A stretch of DNA of 26,291 nt from positions 1 through 26,291 of IMG/VR virus record IMGVR_UViG_3300010354_000542. The stretch is one strand, 5' to 3'. Numbering within the stretch: the stretch's first letter is position 1; each line of letters starts with the position of its first letter. The translations under genes and the position numbers were made by a program. The notes beneath the pieces are model-generated. The model was not told where the DNA came from and ran no database searches. It saw nothing but the letters and a program-made list of their open reading frames with translations. Shown piece after piece: positions 1 to 8,300 of the stretch. This stretch comes from a virus.

Positions 1-169
1 ACTAATGAGCTCTGGCGTTGTGCTAGATCCAGCAACCTTTGAACCAGTCGTTGGTTTCCTAACACGCTACGGTTACGTAGAGTTGACCAACACTGCTTCA
101 TCACTAGGCAATGCTGCTGACTACCTCGGTAAGGTTTCAATCGTTACCGCAAACGTCAGCTTCAAGTAA
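1..169 (+). CDS. 23: Major capsid protein gp23, C-terminal fragment
   Basis: This is the last 55 codons of a gene that begins outside the window, read in the frame starting at base 2 and ending in TAA at 167-169. The visible peptide contains LDPATFEPVVGFLTRYGYVE, which matches the conserved C-terminal region of T4-family gp23, where a GFKTRYG-like motif is followed by a short strand leading to the end of the protein. gp23 forms the hexameric capsid lattice after prohead proteolysis. A strong intrinsic terminator follows at once, as expected for a very highly expressed late gene. The final residues (VSIVTANVSFK) differ from the Tyr/Arg-rich ending of classical T4 gp23, so this is a divergent member. 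That it is coding is nearly certain; the gp23 identity rests on one short motif. Confidence 0.75.
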   Translation, partial: LMSSGVVLDPATFEPVVGFLTRYGYVELTNTASSLGNAADYLGKVSIVTANVSFK

Positions 170-191
170 TAAACTACTTGATAGTGAAATG

Positions 192-221
192 GAAACCCGC
201 CGCAAGGCGGGTTTTCTTTTT
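192..221 (+). terminator. Strong intrinsic terminator after gp23
   Basis: A nine-pair GC-rich stem (AAACCCGCC at 193-201 with GGCGGGTTT at 206-214) is closed by a GCAA tetraloop. The run that follows, to about base 221, is almost all T. This is a textbook Rho-independent terminator 22 bases after the capsid stop codon, and it separates the capsid gene from the next unit, which has its own late box. Confidence 0.93.
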
Positions 222-229
222 GTAAGAGA

Positions 230-236
230 GTAAATA
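230..236 (+). promoter_or_regulatory. Late-promoter-like box (GTAAATA)
   Basis: GTAAATA differs at its first base from the ATAAATA core of T4-type late promoters. It sits just after the capsid terminator and ends only 4 bases before the GTG start of the peptidase-like gene. With T4 geometry, transcription would start at or next to the start codon. Confidence 0.5.
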
Positions 237-240
237 CAAA

Positions 241-822
241 GTGAACTTAACACAACTATTTGAAACAAGAACAGAAAATAAAGACTTAATAGATTTAAGT
301 AAAATAATTCTGTCCAAATATAAAAATAAACCTCAAAGAGAGTTGTCTCTGCAAGGACTATACAGCGCAGACGAACCTGCTATAGCCAACTTGGTACAAA
401 CAGTTAAAGTAAAAATTGATTCAAAATTTGATAGATCACTATATAATCCAAAAACAAAAGAAGTGTTACTACGATTGCAGACAAATTTAGGTCAGATGCA
501 ATCTGAATTGGTTCACGAACTGCAACATGCGCTGGACGATCTTAAAAGTCAAGGAAAGTTTAGAAACGAAAAGGGAGATTACTACGGAAGGCAAAGTGAA
601 GTCAACGCTAGACTCACCCAAGCAATCAACGATGTAGAAAGTGCTCTGTCTAAAATTAAAATGAAAAATCCAGATTTTTCAAACCCTGTTATACGAAACA
701 ATGTAGAAAAACTTATCCATAACTATCTAAGAATACATAAACTTACAGATCAATACGGCCTAGACAACAAAAGATATAGAAGATTGGTAAGTAGAATATA
801 CCAATACGTGGTAAATCGCTAA
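241..822 (+). CDS. HExxH zinc metallopeptidase-like protein
   Basis: A 193-residue, Lys/Asn/Gln-rich soluble protein with no signal peptide or membrane segment. Residues 92-96 read HELQH, a zincin HExxH motif preceded by a hydrophobic run (SELV). A Glu at about residue 120 (QSEVNAR) is a reasonable third zinc ligand 24 residues after the motif. The rest looks alpha-helical. It has its own late-type box and sits between gp23 and a structural gene, so a role in late infection or assembly is plausible but unproven; it is not the T4 prohead protease gp21, which is a serine protease. The GTG start is the first in the frame. The only Shine-Dalgarno candidate is a weak AGAGAG ten bases upstream. The substrate is unknown. 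Confidence 0.7.
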   Translation: MNLTQLFETRTENKDLIDLSKIILSKYKNKPQRELSLQGLYSADEPAIANLVQTVKVKIDSKFDRSLYNPKTKEVLLRLQTNLGQMQSELVHELQHALDDLKSQGKFRNEKGDYYGRQSEVNARLTQAINDVESALSKIKMKNPDFSNPVIRNNVEKLIHNYLRIHKLTDQYGLDNKRYRRLVSRIYQYVVNR

Positions 823-828
823 CAGCTA

Positions 829-856
829 ATAAATACTTTGTCGCTCATAAGTATTT
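829..856 (+). promoter_or_regulatory. Late promoter box with overlapping inverted repeat
   Basis: ATAAATA at 829-835 matches the T4 late core. AAATACTT (831-838), overlapping it, is repeated in inverted orientation as AAGTATTT (849-856), a perfect 8-base arm with a 10-base spacer. The start codon lies 74 bases downstream behind a strong ribosome site, so this promoter would give a real 5' leader, unlike most others in the window. The inverted repeat could form a hairpin near the 5' end of that leader or be a protein-binding site. Confidence 0.6.
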
Positions 857-909
857 TATGCAGTTCCCGCTGCGTAGATCATCGAACGATCATATAAAGG
901 AGAAAACAA

Positions 910-1770
910 ATGGGAAGACCGATTAAGAAAACATATTTTGGAAACCTCAACACACCACCAATTGGCGGTGAAGGTGTTTCCTCAACAATCACTGTTACCA
1001 GTACAGGTACAGGTTATTCACAAGGTGCTGTTGCTGTATTCAGCGCACCACAACTACCAGGCGGTGGAACCGCTGCAGGTACTGCAACTAAAACAGCCAA
1101 CGGTGTAGGAACTTTTGGAGTAAGTGCTATTGCTCTAACTTCAGCAGGTTCTGGTTATACCAGTACTGCTACAGTTAACATCACCACAGCTTCTGCTGTA
1201 TCAGTTGCGGGCGTGGGCACAGGTACAGAAACACTTATCCATTGCACCACTACCGGCATTTATGCTGGAATGGGTGTTAGCGGTACAGGTGTAGGCGCAT
1301 CAGCACAAGTGGCTTCAGTCGCTACAGGTGTGGTCACTGTCACTGTTGCTAACGCAAGTACAGTAACAGGCACATTGGTTTTTGCTGACTATGGATCAGG
1401 ATTCCAAGCAATTACTGCTCTAACCGCGTCAACAACCAATGCTATTGCAGTGTCAGCTTACCTTTCAACAGGCACAAGCGCACTAGCATCAGACATTGTG
1501 AAGCAGGAAGCAAGCCGTAGATATCTTGTTAAAAATGCCGAAGGTGTTGGTCAGTGTAAGTTAGTTACAGCAGCACCAGGTGCAGGTGAAATGACAATAG
1601 AAGCTACTGACAGTAACGGTAGCACATACTATGTCAAAAAACTAACCATGTCAAGAGCAGTGCTCGTACAGAAGACCATGGTTGGTAGCTATGAATACGT
1701 CAATAACCAAGCAGCAGGCTGGACATTAGCTGCAGCATCTACTGGTATTGTAAGTATTGCATCAAACTAA
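910..1770 (+). CDS. Virion structural protein (MGRPIKK family)
   Basis: A 286-residue protein that is very rich in Gly, Thr, Ser, Ala and Val. It opens with MGRPIKKTYFGNLN and then GGEGVSS, an N-terminus I recall from abundant structural proteins of marine T4-like phages. The middle (about 22-190) is low-complexity and beta-rich, with SGSGYTS-like loops. The C-terminal third (about 200-275) is less repetitive, with YLVKNAEGVGQCKLVTAAP followed by a TDSNGSTYYVKKL stretch. AAGGAG at 897-902 is a strong Shine-Dalgarno sequence that fixes the ATG start, and a double terminator follows. A strong ribosome site, its own late box and its own terminator suggest high late expression. A capsid decoration or tail role is possible, but the exact location in the virion is inferred, not shown. 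Confidence 0.75.
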   Translation: MGRPIKKTYFGNLNTPPIGGEGVSSTITVTSTGTGYSQGAVAVFSAPQLPGGGTAAGTATKTANGVGTFGVSAIALTSAGSGYTSTATVNITTASAVSVAGVGTGTETLIHCTTTGIYAGMGVSGTGVGASAQVASVATGVVTVTVANASTVTGTLVFADYGSGFQAITALTASTTNAIAVSAYLSTGTSALASDIVKQEASRRYLVKNAEGVGQCKLVTAAPGAGEMTIEATDSNGSTYYVKKLTMSRAVLVQKTMVGSYEYVNNQAAGWTLAAASTGIVSIASN

Positions 1771-1824
1771 TCTATAATTAAAAAATTATAGACAAGAGAA
1801 AAGGACCGTAACTGGTCCTTTTTT
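1771..1824 (+). terminator. Tandem hairpin terminator
   Basis: Two hairpins stand in a row directly after the stop codon. The first is AT-rich and perfect (TCTATAATT 1771-1779 with AATTATAGA 1784-1792, AAAA loop). The second (GGACC 1803-1807 with GGTCC 1814-1818) is flanked by AAAA on the left and six Ts on the right, making it a Rho-independent terminator. Base symmetry would let the second also work weakly on the other strand, but no minus-strand gene ends here. Confidence 0.88.
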
Positions 1825-1832
1825 CTTTATTA

Positions 1833-1839
1833 ATAAATA
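1833..1839 (+). promoter_or_regulatory. Late promoter box (ATAAATA)
   Basis: A perfect ATAAATA core immediately after a terminator and five bases before an ATG. No Shine-Dalgarno sequence lies between terminator and start codon. T4 geometry would place the first transcribed base at about the A of the ATG. Confidence 0.7.
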
Positions 1840-1844
1840 TAGAT

Positions 1845-2369
1845 ATGCCTACTGCTTGGACATATCCTTCTACCGTTGTACAATTTTGTGAAAGTGGCGC
1901 AGAACAGGTCGATATTGCTTGGGACGATTCTAAATCTTTTGTCGAATTGAAAGATTTTGACGGCAGATTGCTGCCTAGTATAGGAACTCTATACCATATA
2001 GCGAGATCACCTAAGCCAGACATAAAAAACAAGACATGGTTTTTACGTTTAACTAATTTTAGTTTTCAAAATTTACCCGCTGTTCTCAGCGGAATTGAAG
2101 TAAAAGTAGATGCAAGAAGATACGGAAGAGCACAGGATGAAACAGTACAACTCTGTTTGAACGGCAACTATATAGGCGATAATTTTGCAAGCCCTGATGT
2201 TGCTCCGCAAAAAGTTTACGGCGGTCAAACTGAGCTGTGGAACAGCGGCATAGATATAGCAGCAATAAGCAACTCAACGTTTGGCATTACTTTGCGTTTC
2301 CAAGCACATAAAAGTTGGCCTCACAAAGACCCTATATTATTGGACAGCGTTCAAATACGAATTTGGTAA
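1845..2369 (+). CDS. Phage structural protein, beta-sandwich-like
   Basis: A 174-residue protein with alternating hydrophobic and polar residues typical of beta sheets and no membrane segment. The C-terminal half has features I recall from small phage virion proteins: a KVYGGQTELW motif (about residues 125-134), an ISNSTFGITLRFQ strand (about 143-155), and an ending of LLDSVQIRIW. It starts the large fibre block and lies just before the giant structural gene, which points to a tail or fibre-attachment role. Translation probably starts at ATG 1845 without a Shine-Dalgarno sequence. Its function has not been assigned to any named T4 gene. Confidence 0.65.
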   Translation: MPTAWTYPSTVVQFCESGAEQVDIAWDDSKSFVELKDFDGRLLPSIGTLYHIARSPKPDIKNKTWFLRLTNFSFQNLPAVLSGIEVKVDARRYGRAQDETVQLCLNGNYIGDNFASPDVAPQKVYGGQTELWNSGIDIAAISNSTFGITLRFQAHKSWPHKDPILLDSVQIRIW

Positions 2370-2373
2370 TACG

Positions 2374-2380
2374 ATAAATA
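2374..2380 (+). promoter_or_regulatory. Late promoter box (ATAAATA)
   Basis: A perfect ATAAATA four bases after the previous stop codon and 18 bases before the ATG of the giant structural gene. The six genes from 2399 to 15802 follow at gaps of 17 bases or less (the last two overlap by one base) with no clear terminator, so this box could drive a 13.4-kb late operon. Confidence 0.65.
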
Positions 2381-2398
2381 CTCTATACGAGAACTTAA

Positions 2399-5300
2399 AT
2401 GGCAAGAAAAACCGGTACAAGAAACGTAACATCTAACGATTTTCAGCGTATAAGTGCGGATACCGCAGTCAAAGTTACCTCTCCGGGTAGCGTAGAATTA
2501 GATGCCGGTAATCAGGTAATTTTAAACGAAGGTGGCGCCGACACACAGATCAATCCAAACGGCGGTAATGTTCAAATAAATCAAACCGGAGGCGGCAACA
2601 CTGAGATTAATGACGGTGGTGGCGACGTATTCATTAACGCTGGTGGCGGCACTACTGAAATTAATTCAGGTGGCGGCGACTTAACAGTTGGTGCAAAAAC
2701 AGAATTCACTGACGGCAGTAATCCTACAAATCTTCTCGGCATTCCGTTAACAATAGACCAAAGTGAATTTAGTAATACTGCAGGTAGACAAGCTGCATCT
2801 GTATATTTTGCAGGTGGTGTAGGCATAGAAAAAGACCTCGCTGTTGGCGGTACAATCTTTGGAAGAATAGCACAAGCTCTTACCTCAACAAATATCCAGG
2901 TCACAGCCACAAACACCAATATAGAATTTTATCCAATTTTTGCGCAGACTCTAACAGCAACAAACGGAACTACTCTGTTTGGCGACCCGGATGACACAGA
3001 TATCGATACAACTTCTACAATTTTTAGATACAATCCAAGTATAGGTCGTTTAAGAATCAGCAAGGTCGAAGTTAAAAATACTGAAACATCAACCTCTACA
3101 GACACTGGTGCATTGAAAGTTACCGGTGGTGCATCAGTAGCAAAAGATTTAACCATCGGTGGCGTGGTCTACGGATATAACAATTTTACAACACAATATC
3201 TAGAAACCGTTTATGACAAATATTTAGGACTACAAGCACCTCAAAGTAAAATGGTTTTAGCCGCAGGCGCTACAGATATCTTTGGCGAGATTCAAGTTAG
3301 AGGCAAGAATCCAATTGGCACCGCTCCGGTTGTGACCAATGTGTTGTATGTAACAGTTGATGGAAACGATACCAACGACGGTCGCGCTCAAGACCCAAGT
3401 CGTGCCTGTCGTACCATTGGTGGTGCATTAAGAAGTCCCTATTACCAATCAGGTACACAGATTAGAGTAAGTGCTGGTCTCTATTTAGAAAATAATCCGT
3501 TGCGTTTGAAACCATATACCAGCATCATGGGATCAGACATTCGTACAACATTTATTGAACCAATCAATAAGACACAGGATCTCTTCCATGTTGAAAGTGG
3601 ATGTTATATTGCTTTCTGTACCTTCTTAAATGGAAGAAGCGGAAAATTAGCAGGCGACTATGCACCAGGCACAAATAGAGGAGCATATGCTACAGCGTTT
3701 CCTCCCCAGACAGGCAATGATAGAATAGATTTATTCCATTCTCCCTATATTCAAAATTGTACAAATCAGTCTGGTCCTTGGTTGAGAGACGGAACAATGT
3801 TTATTCCATCTCAGACCGTTCAAATTCCATCGGCAGTTGGAACCGGAACATGGGCATCAAATACAACATCGATTGTTGTCACTCTGTCAACCGGCACCGT
3901 AGAAGTTGGTCAATATATCAATGCTGGACAACAGAATCCAGGATTCTTCAATGCTAGAACTTTATTACTTGCAAACAAACCTTTCTTGCAAGGACAGGTA
4001 GTTGCATTTGTTGACACAACTTTTAACAGCGGATCGTTTACATATAATCAAGCCAAGTGCGAAAGAGATACTGCACTTATTCTCAATGCTATTGGCATTG
4101 ACATGTTATATGATAGCACTAGCGACAGTACATTTGCTGGTTTACAATACTGGAATCAAGGTTCTTACACCGGCGATATTCCAAATGAAATAACAGCAAC
4201 TATCGCTGCCATTACATATCTTAAAGGCATCGCCGCAACATATGTTGATGCTTCTGTAACAGCAACAGTTGATACACTGTTTACCACTGTAACAAATATT
4301 CTTTCTAACGGCGTAGCAGGAGTGAGCGACTGGGTAGTATACGGTGGATTACCAACAACTGCAACCTTAGTCGTATCATCTTATAACGGACTACAAACAA
4401 ATAGAACATCAATGCAGCATGCTGTATTGACTTATATCGATACTACCTATCCATCCCTAGTCTATAATACCAGCACTTGTTTTAGAGATGTTGGATATAT
4501 TATTGACAGTGTAAGTTTTGACTTACTGCATTCTGGTAATGTTCAAAGTATTAAGAGTGGTGTATACTACTATACTTACAGCACAACTTCAACCGCTATA
4601 CCTAACGAAGTGCCGCAAACAACTGCAGCATACAATTATATCAAGAGCATTTTACCTTACATTGTTACAAAAACTGCACTGCCTACCACTTATCAAACAG
4701 CAACGTCACAGGTGCTTGTTGGTAATGCCGGCAATGAATACGATGCAGAAGTGCTAGAATCAAAACTAGATATTATTACTGAAATTATTAGAAACGGACC
4801 AGCTGTAGCCACAGACAAAACACCAATTTCTTTGACTCTTAACACAGCAACATCAGCGTTGAATGCATATGCTTTGTTGATGACTAACACAAACTTCATC
4901 AAGGCAGAAGTCATTGCTTACATTGATGCCACAATGAACAACTTCAGTTATAACAGACAGAAATGTTATAGAGACGTTGCAATACTTGTTGAAAATATGG
5001 CTTACGATATGACCTTTGGTGGTAATCAAAAGAGTATTGAAAGCGGATTAGCATACTACGACGGTGTAGTCAGTGTAATTGCAGGCCAAGAAACACAAAC
5101 AATTAGTGCAATCGATTATCTAGCAGAACTTTGTAAAAAGATTGTTGTGAATACAACCTGTACAGTATTGCCATTGAACACTACATCAACAGGTTTAGTA
5201 TCATATCCTCAAGTGTTTAATACAGTGTTAACTGGCGGAGAGATTGCTATTGAACCAATTGAAAATTTATTCAATATCACTGTGGGAATCATTGAAGACG

Positions 5301-8300
5301 GTCCAAGTGCTGCTCCAACAGTATATGCAAGTCCTGGCCCAGATGCAGCCTTTGTAAGTGCAGAAATTCTGTTGCAAGCTAATAGAACTTTTGTTCAAGA
5401 GCAAACGCTAAATTACATCAATCATGTTCTTTGCATACCACCAAAGACTCTAGCATACAATCAAATCAAATGCCGCAGAGATGCCGGAGTGGTCCTTGAT
5501 AGCATTGCATCTGACATGTATTTTGATGGCTTTAGCCAATCAACTTTTGCTGGCAGACAATATTATGCCATAGATGGTTACACAGGTAGTATAGTAACAG
5601 AGATTCAACCAACAATTCGTGCAGTTAGATATCTCAGAGACATGTCATTAAAAGTTGTACAGAGCATTACAACTACTACAGACGCACAGGCCGGTGTAAC
5701 GAGATACAGCACAGGCACACAGTTTACTTCAACAAACATCGCCAGCAGCGATGCTATTGATGACATTGAACTGAAATTTAACACAATACTCAGCATTCTA
5801 AACGGTAATACAACAGGTTGGACTGATAATATTATTCCTAACAGCGGTGAAGGAACGTTATTACCAGGATACAATAATGCTATCGACTTACTACAACAAA
5901 ACAAGACCTATCTCAAACAAGAAATTCTAGCCTATATTACAGCAACTAACGAGGGATTTGTATTTGATACGGTAACTTGTGAAAGAGATATTGGATACAT
6001 GGTTGATGCGGTAACCTACGACATTAAGTTCGGCGGAAACAGAATGTCAGTACAATCTGGTTTAGGTTATTACGACAATGTAGGAACCACTAACGTCGTT
6101 GAAGGAGAAGTTACAGCAACCGTTGCAGCATTTAACTACATGGTAAGTGTTGCTGCTGCACTAATTACCGGTACCAATTACGTTCCTTTACAGACAGTAC
6201 ATAAACCTGTTACAAATCTAAGCACAGGAACATCTGCTGACGTAGAAAAATTACAAACAGCATTAAACACTGTAACTAATATTTTGTTAAACGGTCCTTC
6301 AGTAGCAGGGGCACAGTACCCATCTGCTATTACTCCTGTAGCAACTACTTCAACAAAGAATGCATTTGATATTATTAAAGCCAATAGAACATTCTTAACA
6401 GCAGAAACTATCGCCTACATTGATAATACATATAATCCAAATTCATTTAACTACGATCAAGATTTGTGTTATAGAGACACAGGTTTAATTCTAGATGCAG
6501 TGAGCCAAGACATCTTATTAGGTGGAAATCAAAAATCTCTCGAAGCAGGCAAATCATATTGGAACAAAGGATATAACTATGTATCCGGTCAGGTATCAAC
6601 AACTACCGCAGCAATTAACTACGCAAGAGATATTAGTTTACAAATTATCGCAAACAACACTGTAACTGTAGTAACCGGCACTGTTGCTACTCAAGTGATC
6701 AATAATTTCTTTGAGTACGGTAGTAATTACATGCCTCAAGAAGCAGTAACAAGAAATTACAATATTGTAACTAATATTATTGAAAACGGAGTCGCAGCAG
6801 CACCTCCTCTATACGCAGGTGGCGGTTTATTTGCATTAACCGGCCTAAACGGTTCAGATGTTCTACCCCCAGCAAAAGTTACAAGAGTAGATCTTGTAAC
6901 AGCAACCACTTATCGAATTGGATTGAGCACATCTACAATTGGATTTGGTGTGAATTCTAGTCTGTACTTTGGTGACGTTTGGGTATTTCCTTTACAGGAC
7001 GATCAAGTTGAAGAATTATCCTTAGAATATACAGGCAGTACTTCAACTTGGAATCAAAGAAAAGTTGATCCTATCGGTTCAATGGGTGGTAGCCTCGTTG
7101 ACGGTGCTGTTATAAGCGATCGATCTCCAATTCAATCATTTGTTTATGACGCATTCACCCAGGTCAATCAGGGCGGCATAGGAATTCATATCACCAACAA
7201 CGGTTATGCTCAATTGGTGTCGGTGTTTACAATTTTCTGTAGCATTGGTGTATTGGCAGACAATGGTGGCATTGCATCAATTACAAACTCAAACTGTAAC
7301 TTTGGCGATATCAGCATTCTGTCAAAGGGTTATGGGCCAAGAAAATTCAGCGGTACAGTTTTCAATCCTGCCTATAGAGCCTATCCGTTCAGTCCGCAAG
7401 GAACTGAACCTGGTAGCGGAGATCCTCTGCCATATCTAGATCAATTCTATCCAACAGGCTATTTCCCAAACCTAGGAAGAGTAAACATATTTGTGCCTGA
7501 TGAAGACGACAGACCACACATTGGACTAGTAATGGAAGTAGAGCCACCAGACGGCCATCTTAATGAACAAAGCTTCCCAGGATTCTTAAATTCACAGCCA
7601 AGTACCAGTACTTTGCACACTGGTACAATTGTGCTAAACAATATTTCTACAGACGATATTGCGATTGGCAACACAGTATTCATTAGAGATCAGTTTGGTA
7701 AACAATATGATGATTTCTATTACCTACATGATCCCGATGGAAACCCCGTTGACGCTGCTGGTAACAGATTAAATGATCCTGCCGCAGCCCCTGCCAACCC
7801 AAATTACCTCAAGTGGTATGCTGCAACTGGTACCGTGGTAACCGATGTAAACTTTAATGCTATCACTTTGAATCAGGCATTGACTAACGGTGGCGGCGAT
7901 ATTACAAACCCGACTTACTTTACTCTATACTTCTGCGGTAACAGTTATTACACTGTTCAAACCAGTAGTGATGCTAACTCGCCATATGTACCAAATACAA
8001 ACAAATTGGCGGCAAATACCAATACAAATTATCAAGGATCTACCAGCAGTCAAATAGCAGCTCATATTGCATCCATCAATCACCTCAAATCTTGTGTAGG
8101 CGATATTGTATCCAATGTTGCGGTAACACCAACAACAGGTAATACTGCTACACAAATCATTAACACCACGGTGATAGGCGGCTCAGATGCTATTCCGTTC
8201 ATTGACTTAAGATTGGATTATATTACTTCTATAGTAGGCGCAGCAAATCTCACAGCGGCAAATGCAGTAGTACCAGCAAATCTAAGAGCAAGACAGGGAA

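Noticed and set aside
1778-2032. An 84-codon minus-strand frame between the 286- and 174-residue genes
   Set aside because: It runs opposite the 174-residue gene and ends in the double terminator; it shows no domain, and the plus-strand gene has a recognisable structural-protein pattern.
2581-2919. A Pro-rich 112-codon minus-strand frame opposite the Gly-rich ladder
   Set aside because: Proline is simply the complement of GGN glycine codons; there is no independent support.
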